NCBI GenBank assembly: GCA_019925095.2
Contig: CM034392.1
Coordinates: forward strand, 13,163,887 to 13,227,886
DNA from: Dendrolimus kikuchii
Lineage: Eukaryota > Arthropoda > Insecta > Lepidoptera > Lasiocampidae
Direction of reading: 5' to 3'
Length of the DNA stretch: 64,000 nt
Shown here: piece after piece, positions 13,401 through 28,400 of the stretch
Numbering within the stretch: position 1 is the first letter of the stretch
How the letters are laid out: each line of letters opens with the position of its first letter
The notes under the pieces: model-generated
What the model saw: the letters and a program-made list of their open reading frames with translations, nothing else
Databases searched by the model: none
What the model was told of the DNA's origin: nothing
Program-made: the position numbers and the translations under genes

Positions 13401-16400
13401 CAAAAATGTCGTTTGTGTCAATGAAGAGCTTACGGCCGAGGAATGGAAGCGTCGTTATGAGAGAGAAAAGGAGAAGGTGGCTAGGCTAAAGGGCAAGGCA
13501 AGTTTCTTTATAGTTATAAGATTATTTCATAAAATGTGTGAGGCCATTTTTGTTAATAGAATTCATTATCTTGATCTAGAATAATTTATATTAGTTCATA
13601 TTTACCAAGTTTATCGACCAGTCCAGTTCTAAAAAGAAATTTATAATATTGTTACGACCGACAAAAGTAGATTCACACCTGCATACCATAAAAACACACT
13701 CTATTACCTTTACGCATTTGGACTTCTTTTGTTTACTTTGTGTTTAAAAATTGTAATTAGCCCATTGTGTATTGTAATCTTTTATGGCAGTCATTAGCCA
13801 GATGTGTCGAATTGATTCTAAGAAATTAGGTATACGCGGCAGCCATATTGTATCGGTGCAGCACAAAGCAATGACCCAATGGAGAGATCGGGAGTCGAGC
13901 GATAAGCACAAGCGAAGCAAGACGTGTGTACTACATTCGGTAATCTATTTAGTGACGGACTTTGCGCGTGTTATATTTGTACCTGTGTTATACGTGTTTG
14001 TATAGTTCTAATAAATTCTATAGTAATTCTAACGGCATTTTAATTCGAGTCCTGCAACTCGTAACAATATACATATCATATCACAATTATATATTGATTA
14101 TAATTGTGAATTGAAAGTTAACTGCAACAGCAGTGTAATTATTTATATATTGTGTTTATTACTAATAGCTTTGTTTTCAATTATCATACCAATGTATATG
14201 CTACAATCTAGTTCCTAGTGAAAAATATACTAATATGTAGTACATATGCCACCCATTGTTCAATAGTATCTATGTATATTAATTGTCTACAATTAAGTTT
14301 ATGATTTTATAATAGAGGACTTTTCATTCATATGTTCTTATTAGGTTGAGAAATTGGAGGCTGAACTGAACCGCTGGCGTTCCGGCGAAACCGTGCGCCT
14401 TGAGGAACAAGTCAACCTGCAGGAGATCGACGCCGTTACCCCAGTCACGTCATTCATTGAGGAGAAACCGCCAGCGCCGGTATGTATTAGATAGTACATA
14501 ACTCTCTATATTTAATTAGGAAAATTTAAGTGTACAATATTAGATAATTCTAAGTATGCCGTATCTGTACATTGAAGCTATTAAAAAAAACAACTGGGAT
14601 AACCTACATAAACAACGGAGAACACGAAGCAATTTTTTTTAGATTTCTTATCTGTTCGGGATTCACGTAAAAACTACTGGGCCGATTTCGCTGATTGACA
14701 GCAAATTCTTAGACTTAAAATCTGAGCTTTTTGTATCCTGGGAATCCCGCGGGATTTTTTTGGGAATGATTAAAAATGGCCAGGTTGAAAAAAATTCGAA
14801 TTCCAATGCAAATTTTTCATGCGTGGACGAAGTCGCGAACATATGCCAGTTACAAAATAAAATAATACATAGTGAAATGAATATTATGTTGATGGTGAAG
14901 GAGTACATTGTGATGAAACTTACGCGTCGTGATGATTATTGTGTTATACCTGCCAGTCCGTCTTACAAAAATGTGGTGGGTATACTGTCCATAATCATTC
15001 TAGCGTTACATGCCTGTTACGTTCGGAGCGTCTGCCACGAAGCCTGAAGTTCGCTTTCCTATTTCGCGTGGTCTTCAGAATCTCTGATTGTAAGACCATT
15101 ATCGGTAACAATGTTACGTACGTAACAATCTGTTACGCATGTCACCCTTTACGACGTCAAGCCAGCATTTCTTAGGCTTACCCCTTCGACCGGGACCTAG
15201 CAGAGGCGACATGGTTCGACATTTGTTCTCCACATTAGTAGCCGGTTTCTGTAAGACGTGGCCGTACCAACATAGCCGACATTCTTGCGGGCTGTCCGCT
15301 ATATCACGGATGTGAAGGCAAGTATACCGTCCATTCCCCATAAATGGCAAGGTCCTTACCCAGTGATTTTGAAGTGGCAATAAAAGATTTAATTATGTAA
15401 ACAGCAAATACCATAAATAAAGAATGTGTTTTTAAATGTAGCCAGTACCAGTGGCAGTTGCGAGTGTGGTGGAAGACGCCGCCATGCAGGGCAAACTGGA
15501 AGCTCTATACCAACAGCTGGATGACAAAGACGAGGAGATCAACCAGCACTCGCAACTGGTTGAGAAACTTAAGGAACAGATGATGGAGCAAGAGGAGCTC
15601 ATTGCTTGCACAAGGTAATACTTTTTTGAATATCCTATTACTTATAAGTGTGTTGGAAACCTTTGTAATATTGTTTCTTAGTCTCATAATTTTACTCAAA
15701 CAAGAAATAATATTACAAATAAAATTAAAATTTCTCAATTGATAAGATTAATCATGAAAGTCTTTTAATTTTTATTTATATGTATAGATAAAGTTTATCG
15801 TGATGACATAGTCATCATAACTTTGTAATTTTTGTTTTGTTATGCATATTTGTCTATATTCATAGGGATTTATTGACACAAGTGTTTACTGTTACTATAG
15901 AAAATGTATAACTTATAAACTGTCATTATATATGAACTGTATAAAAATAAATGTTAACTATCTATATGCTAGAGTAAATTTGTAAATGTTTCTAATTTCT
16001 ACAATGTGTTTAAAAATGTGAAAAAGAACAGGTGCGAAAACTCGACATAGTGCTAACTAATTAACCCAAGTTAACAACAATATAGGATATAACTTTTTAT
16101 CCCGCCAAATGAAGTCGTTTCCTACCATTGTCATTTTGGGTAGAATGGATCCCTCATAAAATCGACATGCATGTCCCATTATCTTATTTTGTACGTCATT
16201 TCAAAACCTACAGGGTAGAACCATCTAGATAGAATCATAATAATTTATTTATTTCAGACACAAAGATCCATAATTACAACAAATTTTATACTATGTTATT
16301 ATTAAATTATACATACATACATACATAACTTCACGCCAGTTCCCTCGCGGGGTAGGCACGAACAACAGAGTGCCATTTAGGCTTATTCTTACACACCTCA

Positions 16401-19400
16401 CTTGCCACCTATTAAATTATACCTTAAAAAATTTATATTAATAAATATCAATCAGTCATATAGGGATAAATTTAGGTAGGAAGGTGTATTTTATAACCAT
16501 ACGATGGCGAAAACGACTCAACGCTTTTAAAATTATAAGCAGTCCCACTCCTCTAACTTTAGAATTTCGAAATACATATTTCCATTCATAAAATACTTTC
16601 AATGATATAAAATTTTTGACAAGACACACTGGGTAGTTCTTTGAAATATTGGGCATTTTGGATTAAATTCTTAGGGTTCCATAACTAAATGTGTACACTA
16701 TTAATAAACATCTGATTCATATTTTAGTAGTATGATCTAGATTGAAACTATAATTTATAATACAGGCGCGACTACGAAGCACTGCAAGGTGACATGAATC
16801 GCATTCAGCAAGAGAATGAGGCTGCCAAGGAGGAGGTTAAAGAAGTGCTCCAAGCCCTCGAAGAGCTCGCGGTCAACTACGACCAGAAGTCGCAGGAGGT
16901 TGACAGCAAGAGCCGCGAATGCGACCAGCTCTCTGAAGAACTACAGACCAAACAGGTATTCCATGAATCTTATCCTATTAATATTAAAAGAAACTTTGTG
17001 AGGGTGGATTTTTGTTACTGGTTCATACAAAAACGTCAGTAACATAGCTTATACAGAAGTTAACATATAATTCAAATTTGTCAATTTATTTGACTGTCAT
17101 CTACAGTTTTACACAACTTATAATACCAATTGGCAATATTGGTTTTGCGCAGAAAAGTGCAGACCGGTTTTGGACATGTAAGTAATCTACATATTTTGAA
17201 CTTCATTCGTAATCTACATGTTTTGAACTTCATTCGTAAGCAGGAATGGTAGAGTTGCCTCCTATGCATTCTCAGCTTTTTCCCGCTTACACATGATCGA
17301 AGTTTCCTGCGCTACTGAAATTGTTCTACTGGGCAGATACATCGGGAGAAATTATTACTTGTGTAAAACTGTACCCTATTAAGTGTTGATATTGTTTTAT
17401 TGACTTTGTACATCTTCATACAGAGTGCATTGGCTAGTGCAACATCTGAACTGCAGCAACTCCGCGACTTGTCAGCTCACCAGCGCAAGCGCATCGCTGA
17501 GCTTCTGACAAACCTACTAAAGGATCTCGCCGAAATAGGCGCCGCCGTTGGTGGTTCCGAATTGGACTTCAAACTGAACGTGGATACCGTTGGCAAACTT
17601 GAGGAGGAGTTCACTGTCGCCCGTCTGCACATCAGCAAGATGAAGAGCGAAGTTAAGAACATCGTACAGCGATGCCATTCCCTTGAATCGGCTAACATTG
17701 ACGCCAATCAGAAGGTAAACTAACGAAATTTATCACTCACTTGTTTTAATTGAAATTGTAAAACCAATTTCCATATTTTGTTATTTTGAATATTACTGGT
17801 AGAAACGCAAGATATTTATGTCAAGTTTTTAAAAATTTTCAATGAACTATGTCACAGAGGTTCACTGTTAGTGGAATAATAATAAAAAAAATTACATGAC
17901 TGTCTAAAAGCGGTTGTTTTTACAGTGCATAATAATTCATACACCGAAGTTTCTTGTTTATACTAACAAACAAGCACTATACGCGATAACTGTATTTGAC
18001 ATAAAGGCCATAACAAACATACATACATAACTTCACGCCAGTTGCCTTGCGGGGTAGGCACGAACAACAGAGCGCCATTCAGGCTTATTCTTACACACCT
18101 CACTTGCTTCTTTGACATTCATAGCTCTTGTCATGCACGCTCGTCTGTTCTTAAGGCTCCTGACATCACCTATAATAAATAATAATATGTATTGTGTATA
18201 GATATTATACTACATGAAGTAGATGACTCTTGAAATTGTAAAGGTGGAAGAGTTGTTAGAAAAAGAATCTCTAAAGTGGCGACCATTGACTGTGATGAGT
18301 GAAATAGCGGAGAAGTCCTAATGTACTAAATACGAATTGTTCCTCTACATAAAGTATCTGTGCTTCAGTTTGCCGAAGTTATTATACATGATGATGTTGT
18401 GCGTTGGCAGATCGAAGAGTACGAACGCTCGCTCGGCGAGTGCAGGTTGCTGATCTCGCAGCACGAGGCGAGGTGCGCCTCGCTCGCGGAGTCCATGCGC
18501 GAAGCGGAGAACAAGAAGAGGCAACTCGAGGAGGCTGCTGATGCGCTGCGGGAAGAGTGCGCCCGTTTACAGGTTGGTCTCTTTACAATAAGTCAGTTCA
18601 AATTCCAATCAAGTCAAATTTATGTCACTTCACAAGTCTTCTGTCTTAATTTGATTTGCATTCAATAAGTTATTTTTTCAATTTTTTAAACATAATGTTG
18701 TAAATTTTCTTATTGAAGAATAAAATAATAAATGGAACATGTCTTTAAGCCACTTTTCACAATTATTGTTAGTATTGAATGAATTAGTAGAACATATCAT
18801 GTGTCTCTCTCATGTAACTTTGGACGGTGCTATTTTGCTCATACTATCTCACTATTTGAGATTAATAGCATCATGCATATGTTCTCGTTTTGAACACATG
18901 TAATACATTTAAGGATCATTGGTTCATACACCTTTACTCACATATACTTGGGATCTTATACCTCAGATACTATAATACATCATAAGTATTAAATTGTATA
19001 AAAGTGATTTATTCTTATATATATGTTTGTGTGGTGCAACTCAGGCCGCGGAGCGCGTGCAGCTGGCGGCGGCCGAGCAGCGCGCGGACTCGCAGGTGCG
19101 CGGCGCGCTCGAGGCGCAGCTGGGCGAGCTGCGCGCCGCGCACGCCACGCAGCTGGCCGCGCTGCGCGACGAGCTCGCCGCGCTGCAGCGCCACCACCAG
19201 GAGCTCAAGGAGTAAGTGCACGTCTACAACATTCACTCCTGGACACACAGACCTTTTTGTTGCGAAGCTGGCGAACAGGCAGACGGCCCGGCTCATGGTT
19301 CAAGTGGTTACCGTCGTCTATAAACGTTTGCAACGTCAGGGACGAAAGCAGCACGTCGCCAGCCTTTAGGATGAGATATAAACGAGATGATTGGGGGATG

Positions 19401-22400
19401 AGAAACAGAAATTGGATAGGTGGAGGGGCAAGTGGCTATCGGAACTCTTACTCATCGCACGAAACACGATTAGCACAAGTCATAATTATTTCACGCGCAA
19501 ATTCTGTGAATGTAGTATCACACCCATCGAGCCTGCCTTAAGAGCTGTAATCTAGATAATGATTCCAGTTAGGCTCTACCACATAGAAATACATATTAAA
19601 ATAACTTTTTATTATACGCCAAGAATGAAAATAACAAAATAGGAATTTGTATATCTATGCTTGCTTAAGTATCAAGACCTTTTAATTTAACAAAATTTTG
19701 CAGTAGACATAAAAACTGCCTTCTTTGATATAAGTACAAATATGGAAACAAAATATTAGTTCCCTTGATTTAAATTTAAATATAAGAATTATTTCTTTAT
19801 ATATATATAAATTAAAAAAAAAATATTACCTCATCATAATTAATGTATGTTAATTTTTGGAAATTGATAATCCCGCGTGTGAAATTATTGTGAATACAGA
19901 ATTCCATCAAACTTTATAGTTGCTCTTGCTAAGCAATAGGTGTCTACGCAATTGACAGGCTTTCTTATAAAATTGTAAGAAAATATAAATTTTAAGTCTA
20001 AAGTTCTTATATTTGTCAACAGCACATACCAGGAGCTGACACTGGCCCGTCAACAGCTCCAGGACGACTACGAGAAGCTGAAGCGCGAGGAAGCGGACAA
20101 ATCGGCCAAACTCAAGGAGCTCATGTTAGTGTCCCGATCGCCAAAACGAAACCTCGAAAAGGCGGAAAAGGAAGTGGTCAATCAACATACTTTGTTGAGT
20201 GAATCCAACAATTTGAGGGATTTTATAATATCGCCTAAAAAGAGGCTTTTTGACTATTCAGGCCTAGATGTAGAAAAGCCTTTGGGTAAAGAGGAGAAGT
20301 CACTCTCGGCAGTCCCGAAGCCCTCCCGACACTCCTGCAACATCCATCCCCTTCAGTTGCATCTCCTTATATCCGTCACAATGATCCTATTAACGCATCG
20401 TTATCCACAAATTGTAGTTTTGGTATAAGTTTTTTCTTTTTGTCATTTGGCATGGATTTCACTATAGACAATATCAGTTGCAGTGCCTTTTTAAATTCAA
20501 ATAGAGCTCAGGGGGTTGTAGTGCCAATTTTGCAGAATTATATTGCAGTTTATGCCGATTATTGTTATTTATAATTTAAAAACTAATATATCACTACTTA
20601 GCGTTATCGTTATGTTATGTACCACTTTCATATATAGAGAACTGAATAATATAAATACTTGGCAATTTATGAGTATAATTCTGCGTAAATGGCCGCGTTA
20701 ACCTTTGTTTTAATGAAATCCATGTTTATAAAAATATTAATTTATTTATATAAACTCCATTCGGTTGCCTAGTTATGAAATTAGTACAAAGATATCGTAT
20801 TCAATCGTGTTCAATGCAAATGATTCGCATTTAATTGGTTTATACAAAAAAAATATATTTATTTTTAAATTTGATTGTAGGTTTTCCTAATTAATTATGT
20901 GCTATAATTAACATTCTAGTCCATAAAGCATTTAATATGCATTTATTATTTTATTAGCTTATTGCTATGTTTTATATAGTTTAAGCCCTAATTGCTTGTT
21001 TTATTATTTAATTAATAATTATAATATATTTGGAGCTCTATTGAGTGATGAACGAGTAATAATTAGTATTGGATTCGCCATATAACATTTTATAACAGCT
21101 TGGTTTTAAATCACGTTGTTTATTCGCACAAACAAACGTTACCAGCGATGTTAATATGAACAAGTTTTTTTGTCGTCATCGACATAAAATGTCCCTAGTC
21201 ATTGTTTTCTTGCTATTAGGATAATGTTAGGCCATATTAGAGTAACTTACGTACAATCGAAATGCGACAAGAACCAAACCACATTTAAGGTAAACATTTC
21301 TATTTCCGCGGTACTTCGAAGGGTGGGCATATTTTCGAGATAATTTTATATATCACTTATAAAGAAATTGTTTTTTACTATATCCTATTCTCTACATAAA
21401 ATTTATGAAATAAATTTAATTTCAATGTAATGAAAAAGTATAAAGTAGGTTATAATTAGTGAAATTATAAGTACGTATTTGACTGAAGAAAAAACAAAAA
21501 GTATTTCCATGATTAACTAAAACTTTGTACTAGAAATAAATCTAAATGCTTTCCATTTATTAATAAAAATGTAACAATACTTGTATATTATACTAGCGGC
21601 CCGGCGACGTTTCACTCGCGCTCTGTCCCGCTCCTGTGGTATATAGCGTCATGTTATATAGCCTATGACACTCCCTGTTAACGGAGCTTTCCAACAGTAA
21701 AATAATTTTTTAAATCGGTTTAGTGGATCCAGAGATTACCCCCTATAACGTCACAAACTCACAAACTTTTTCTCTTTATAATATTAGTATAGATGTGTGT
21801 ACGCGCAAATTATAAAAAAGAAAGCGTAACTAAAAGATTTTTATTGAAAAAGAAAACTATATTATAACTCAACCAATTTACATTAAAACTGATTTTGGAA
21901 AACTTCCTTATAAATCATTGTATTACAGATCTTTATGGTTATTAAAAGGCAATTATTATTGCTTAGAGTGGTGCCTAAATTCTTCGGAAATAGAAACGTT
22001 TTTACCTTATTTCTAAATTAGACTTAGGTGTCGAGTTATATGTGGATTATCGTAGTTTTTTTCTATCACCACTTGTTGTTCTTGCAAATTGAATAAGTCG
22101 TAGAGTAGAATTTTAGTTGTGCCTTGTTCGTAATAGTATTTGGTATATTTATTTTACAGCATGTTACAGTTGAATCTGCTTGCATTTATTATTTCATAGA
22201 CTTAATAGTTCAATTTAACTAATAAATAATTCCACAGAAGATAGTAAAAATCGTAAATGTATTTACACTACATATTTCTATTTACATATAATAATATTTT
22301 CTTAGTGTTTTGGCTATAAATACTTAGTTACAATTTTATGTATTGCAATAATAGGTTATTGATTACGTTAGTTGATTATAATGAGTACACAAGATCATAA

Positions 22401-25400
22401 ATGTTTTGTCATGCATGATAGAGAAATGTTGTTGATATCGTAGTGTATATTTGTAGGGTCCAAAGTATAATTTAAAATATAATTGGTTATTGATTAGCTA
22501 GCATATTATGCATTAAATATTAAAAACGAATTTGCTAACTTTTTTGCGGGAAAAATAGATATATTTTTATGTTGAAACACTGCCTTGTTACGTATATTGC
22601 TATTTCGAAATTTCTCTCAATAATTTTTAACTTAATATTTTTCTATGAATATTATCGATTTAACAATATGCAAGCAATTTTAAGAATAAAATGCTTGTAT
22701 GAAAATATGGATGTGATGAAATCTTTGAGTTCTTTATTGTAAATATATAGGTTGTAAATAAACGTCATTGTTGGCATAGACAATCACTGAGTAAGATATT
22801 TTGAATGAAATATTTTTATATAAAAAAGATTAAGCTCATTTTAGAACGTTACAACTCTTCTTATAGTTGTATATGCACGGTTGCAAGTACGACTTTTATG
22901 GTATATGACATACCAAGTTATTTAAATAATTATATGCCTAATCAAAATATTTAAAATTATATACAATATTTACCAATAATATAGAAAGGTGACTTGAAAC
23001 CATTGAGTAGTTATTGAAAGTATTAATTGCATTTAAGAGAGTTGTTATCATAAAACGTTCCGAAAATTTGCATTTATTTTGAATTAAAGAGTTGCAAGTA
23101 TATTTTGTATACCATTGCATGATTATCATCATTCACACATATCATTTTTAGCCTCTAGTCTGGTTGCAGCTACTGGCGATTAATTTTCAATCCTACAGTG
23201 TCCAATGTCACTTTCCTCTAGTCTGGGTACACTCAAAATGCCGAAGAGTGATGTCGCCTCTATTGTTGGAGTTCACATAAATAATATTGTGTCACACTGC
23301 GTCTTTAGTAATACTGTGATACATAGTTTGCACGTGTATTTAGCGCATATTATTACTCTTATTATATAAACATCGGTCGTGATATAAGACGACAATGGTA
23401 CTGAGATCTTTAGATATGTAATCAGTGTAAGTACTATGTAGAAGTAGTGCGAGACCTTATTACGCCGTTTGCTTATTTTTTTATTTATTTTGTTTTTTGT
23501 CATGTTATTCCGCACGTATCCCATTCATATTCATTCTGCCGGGGGTTGGCATTCTCTTATGAATTTGGCCTAAGAATAACGCAGCGAAGATGTATATGGA
23601 TGGGTGCGTGCGAGGCGTAAATAACTCGAGTCTGTTCACAGGTAATCGCTATGAGGCTCATTATTTCAACTCGTATTTCCTTGTCCGTTAAATTAATTTT
23701 TGTTTGTTTCGTTTACAGTCAAAGTGTGGAAAGACGGGAACAAGCTCGTGCAGATCTCAAAGGACTCGAAGACACCGTGGCTAAAGAGTTGCAAACTCTG
23801 CACAATTTGCGCAAACTGTTTGTACAGGACTTGCAGGTTAGTTGCAACTTTAAACTTCGTTTTATATATTTGGGACATAAACAGATACATAATATTCATT
23901 ATTATTTATTTTATATAGTAAATAGTCTAGGTTAACAAGCGTGATTCAAGCAACTTTTACCTATCGAGATACCAGTTGCCACTGCTCACTCACTTCACTG
24001 TGCTATCAAGGCATTTTCATCTAATTGTATCATAACTTATCAAGTTTTATACCCTTTTCAAGTATTTATTTTACTTTCGATAGCTCGATGACAGAATTAT
24101 GACAGATTAAAATCGACTTCATTTATAAATAAGTTTTAATCAAATTATATATTTTTGCTAAAAATACTATATATATCGTATAATTATTTACCGACATTTC
24201 AATAAATATATTTTACATATTTTAAATAAGCAAAATAAGACGGCACTTAAAATAATTACGGTATTATTTTTTCTTTAAAGTAGATAAAAAAACTAGTTTT
24301 AAGTCATATAAATTTTCGATGCTCACGAGGTTTAACTTTCTCACAGATTTCATGTAAAACATCTATTCTAATTGTGACGTATTCTGCAATCATAACCATT
24401 TACCATTATTGATGCTATGAAAGGGTACTTTTAAATATTTTTCAATTTTTATCTGTAGAAACTATTTGATGTTGTTCTTTTATGGAAGAATACTCAACAA
24501 ATATGTGAAGTCAATGATTGTTCTAAGAGTGTGAATGCATGTTAAAATCGTAGGCGAGGATAAAGAAGTCGAACAACAGCGAGGAGGGCGCCGAGGAGGA
24601 GGGCGGTTCGCTCGCGCAGAAACAGAAGATCTCGTTCCTGGAGAACAACCTGGAGCAGCTGACGAAGGTGCACAAGCAGCTGGTGCGCGACAACGCCGAC
24701 CTGCGCTGCGAGGTGCCCAAGCTCGAGAAGCGGCTGCGCGCCACCATGGAGCGCGTCAAGGCGCTCGAGACCGCGCTCAAGGTGAGACCCACGCCCCACA
24801 CCACGCACAACGAGGGTCCATGAAAGATGATGGATCTCTACTGTTCTTGTCATTGGTAGCTGTAGAAAACATTCCCTTTTGCTCAGGTTTAGTTATTTTC
24901 GTCGCTCAAATTAGTAAACAGTTAATTACAAATACTAATTTAGAAAAAGCCTTCCTAAACTAATATTTTTTAGTAACAGACTATATATACTGTGTTTATA
25001 TTTGATAATAGTTTTTAACATTCTCACTGAAGCATATTCTCTTATTGTATGTATTATAGGAGGCAAAGGATGGCGCTATGCGCGACCGCAAGAGGTATCA
25101 ATTCGAAGTGGACAGGATCAAGGAAGCAGTTCGTGCGAAGAATCTGGCGCGACGAGGACCCCAGGCGCAGATTGGTAAGTTTTTTAGCTGATTTTCAATT
25201 GCGGCCTTGAAACAGATGACACCTTACCATATGATTTACGATTTTCGCTGATCGACAGCAAATTTTTAAATTTAAAATCTGCACTACAATTTATCCCAGA
25301 AGTCCCGCGAGAATTTTTCTGGGAATGATTTAAAATGAGCAGATTATAAAAAATCGAATTACAATGTTATTTTTTGAAGTGATAACTTCTTATGGAAGGA

Positions 25401-28400
25401 TAAACCGCTTCGTTACGTAACGCGTTACGGCGCCAGTCCGTCTGTCTGTTTTATGTTCGTTACTCGATTTCTCCGTCAATTGTGGACTAATTGTTTTCTA
25501 TACTGCTAAGCAAATACTTCTGAGGTAGTCCCATGGTCACCAAGTCAGGATCTGATGAGTGGATCGGATCCCAGAGCCATCGAGCACAACCCTTATTAAA
25601 GAACGCCGTGAGCCTAAATTCTTAGAAATAATCTTGTATACGCTTGTAGCTATTACATTTTTTACAGGCGCTTATTTTTTAAAAACATGTTCCGCGATAT
25701 CTCCGTCAATTGTAAATCGAGAAATCGAGAGTTACCTTTAATCTTATTTGTGCATAGCAAAGCAATCGAGGCAACATTTTGGGCTACTTCTCTAACAACT
25801 GCCATGGGGCGCCGAAGTGCGTGAGGTGCGCGGAGGAGCACCTCTCGGTTGACTGCCCCCGTCCGTGGCAAGACAAGCCGACATGCGTAAACTGTGAGCA
25901 GGGCATATGCGGCATGCTACAAAAGGTGCCCGTTATATCTAAAAGAGGTGAGGAAGAGGAGGGCCTCGTTCCCCCCACTCCCGCCGAGATCTCAAAAGCA
26001 GGCGGACAAACGCTCGCCTAGGCCCACGAGAGCTGAGCGCCGAAAAAAGAAGCTGATCCATAATGGATAGCACAAACTCGGGGCAACTCCGCATATTATA
26101 CTGGAACCTAGGAGGAGTGGCGGGCAAAGAGTCCCAGCTGCGTATTCTCGCCCAGTCGCAGAATGTACATATCATCGTCCTGGGCGAGACCAAACTCCGG
26201 CCGACCAGCAACTTCAGGATGACAAACTACATCGTGTACAGGCGTGTTGAAGTCTCTCCCTGGGGCCAGCCATACAGGGGCACGGCGATCCTAGTGAGGA
26301 GGGACATCGTACACGATGAGTTGCCGCATCCCGATTCCCAGGAGCTCCGCGTCATTTGGGTCCTTATCAAAGTCACAGGTAGGGAGGCGAAGATCTTCGG
26401 CGGCTACAGACCGCCAGGCCCCCGATGGGATGGCACTGACTTAGAGAACGTTTTTAGAGGAACGACCCCTACCGTATTGATGGTAGACTTGAATGCCAAA
26501 CATCAGGCGTGGGTCATCAAGGGTCATAAACCCGACGGGCAGTGTTGGACATCGTAGTACACCGGAACATAAGGTGCCCAATCAACGCAGATGTGCTGTA
26601 CGACCTGGACACACAGCACCTCCCAATTCTTGCTACGCTCGCCCTGGTGGTGGCAGCAGTGCCGCCGAGGACGCTGAGCACAAGAATAAATTGGCAGCAT
26701 ACACCAGGAAAATGGAGGAAACCATCCCCCTAGGCGGACTCTCCGCCCTGAAGGAGGTCGAGTGAGTCACTAGGCTCATCATGGAGCGGATCGAGTCCGC
26801 TAAGGACGCCGCAACTACGATGTCCACACCGCGGAGCAGACGTCCAGAGCTCCCAGCCCAGCTTAGCCAGGACATCAGCCGCATGCGCGCACTCCGGCAC
26901 TTGTGGGCCAGAACCAGATGTCCGGTGCTCAAGATTAGGCTGGATGCCTTAACAGCTCAGGTCTCAGAGGCTGTGAAGACTTGGTGAGGAGAGCGTCATC
27001 GACCGCGCTTCCGAACACGCCTCGGATTTACATGCCCTAAACCAAGCTCTACAAAGGACGCCAATACCAACATACCCACTGCTGGATGCCCAGGGCCAGA
27101 GGCGTTTTGCGCCCATGGATCGCGCTCAAATCCTCGCCGACCATTTGGAGACGCAATTCAAGCCACATCTAGTCCCAGCAGCGGCGTCAGACGAAATAAG
27201 GGAACACCACCAGTGCGTCGAGAAGACAGCCACCGAGTTCCTGTCGCGCCCACACGAACCTTTCGGCGGGGAGGCCTTCATCTCCCCGGCCGAAGTCCGA
27301 AAGGCGGCGCTACGTCTCCCCAGGCGGAAAGTGCCAGGCTGCGACGGGACACCCACGGATGCCCTAAGGTTCCTGCCGAGAAGAGGCTTCGCAGCGCTCG
27401 TGCAGCTTTTCAACGGAATCCTCAGGACCAGGCACTTTCCTAACGTCTGGAAGACAGGAAAAGTCGCTATGCTCCCGCAACTGGGCAAGGACCGGCGCCT
27501 GCCCGCAAGTTACCGGCCGGTGACATTGTTACCGCACATCGTTAAGCTGTTTGAGCGACTGCTGTTGCGGTGCCTGACTCCACACATCGAGCCATGCGCG
27601 GAGCAATTCGGATTCCGCAGCAGCCACTCGTCCGCGCTCCAGCTGACGCGAATTCTGCATCTGCTTGCCAGCACCCTGAACGACGGCAAAGTCTCCATTG
27701 CAGTTATCCTCGACGTCGAGAAGGCGTTCGACAGGGTCTGGCATCAAGGACTGATATTCAAGCTGCTCACCACCTCCACACCGCCCATTATCATTAAGCT
27801 GGTGGCATCGTTCCTTCACGGCTGGGACTTCTACGTTTCAGTCGAGCAAACGACTTTATCTCAAAAGTGTACCTTTTCTGCAGTTGTTCCCCAAATCATC
27901 TCTCTCTCGACAGCGTTATACGGTTTGTACACGGACGACATTCCGACCCTAGAGGGCTTCTTGCGACCCGGGGAATCGGATATAACGCTAACGTTGTATG
28001 CGGACGACAGCGCTTTTTTCGCGACCTCTATGAATACTGATCAAGCGGCTAGCCGAATGCAGCGCATGCTCGACAAGATACCAACGTGGCTGGACAGGTG
28101 ACGCATGGCGGTCAACGTGGGGAAGACTGCCGCGCTACTAGTCGCCCGCCGGCGTATCATGCCGAAGCAGCTCTAGCTTCGAGGACAGGAGGAGTGGCAG
28201 ACCTCGGGGTTCACATCGACTGGTCGTTGAGCATGAGGCTCCAAGTGAAAAAGGCAGTGAATCACACGCGCGCCGCTAGAGCCCTGCTCCGACCAGTCCT
28301 CTCATTAAGTTTTCTACTAAGGACGAAGATCGGGGTCTACAAGACCTGTCTCCGCTCGAGGCTCACATATGCAGCTCCGGCATGCGCTTTGTTTGGCTCA

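Noticed and set aside
19004..19541. Long ORFs in other frames over Khc exon 13
   Set aside because: Products of extreme GC bias; the kinesin frame explains the sequence.
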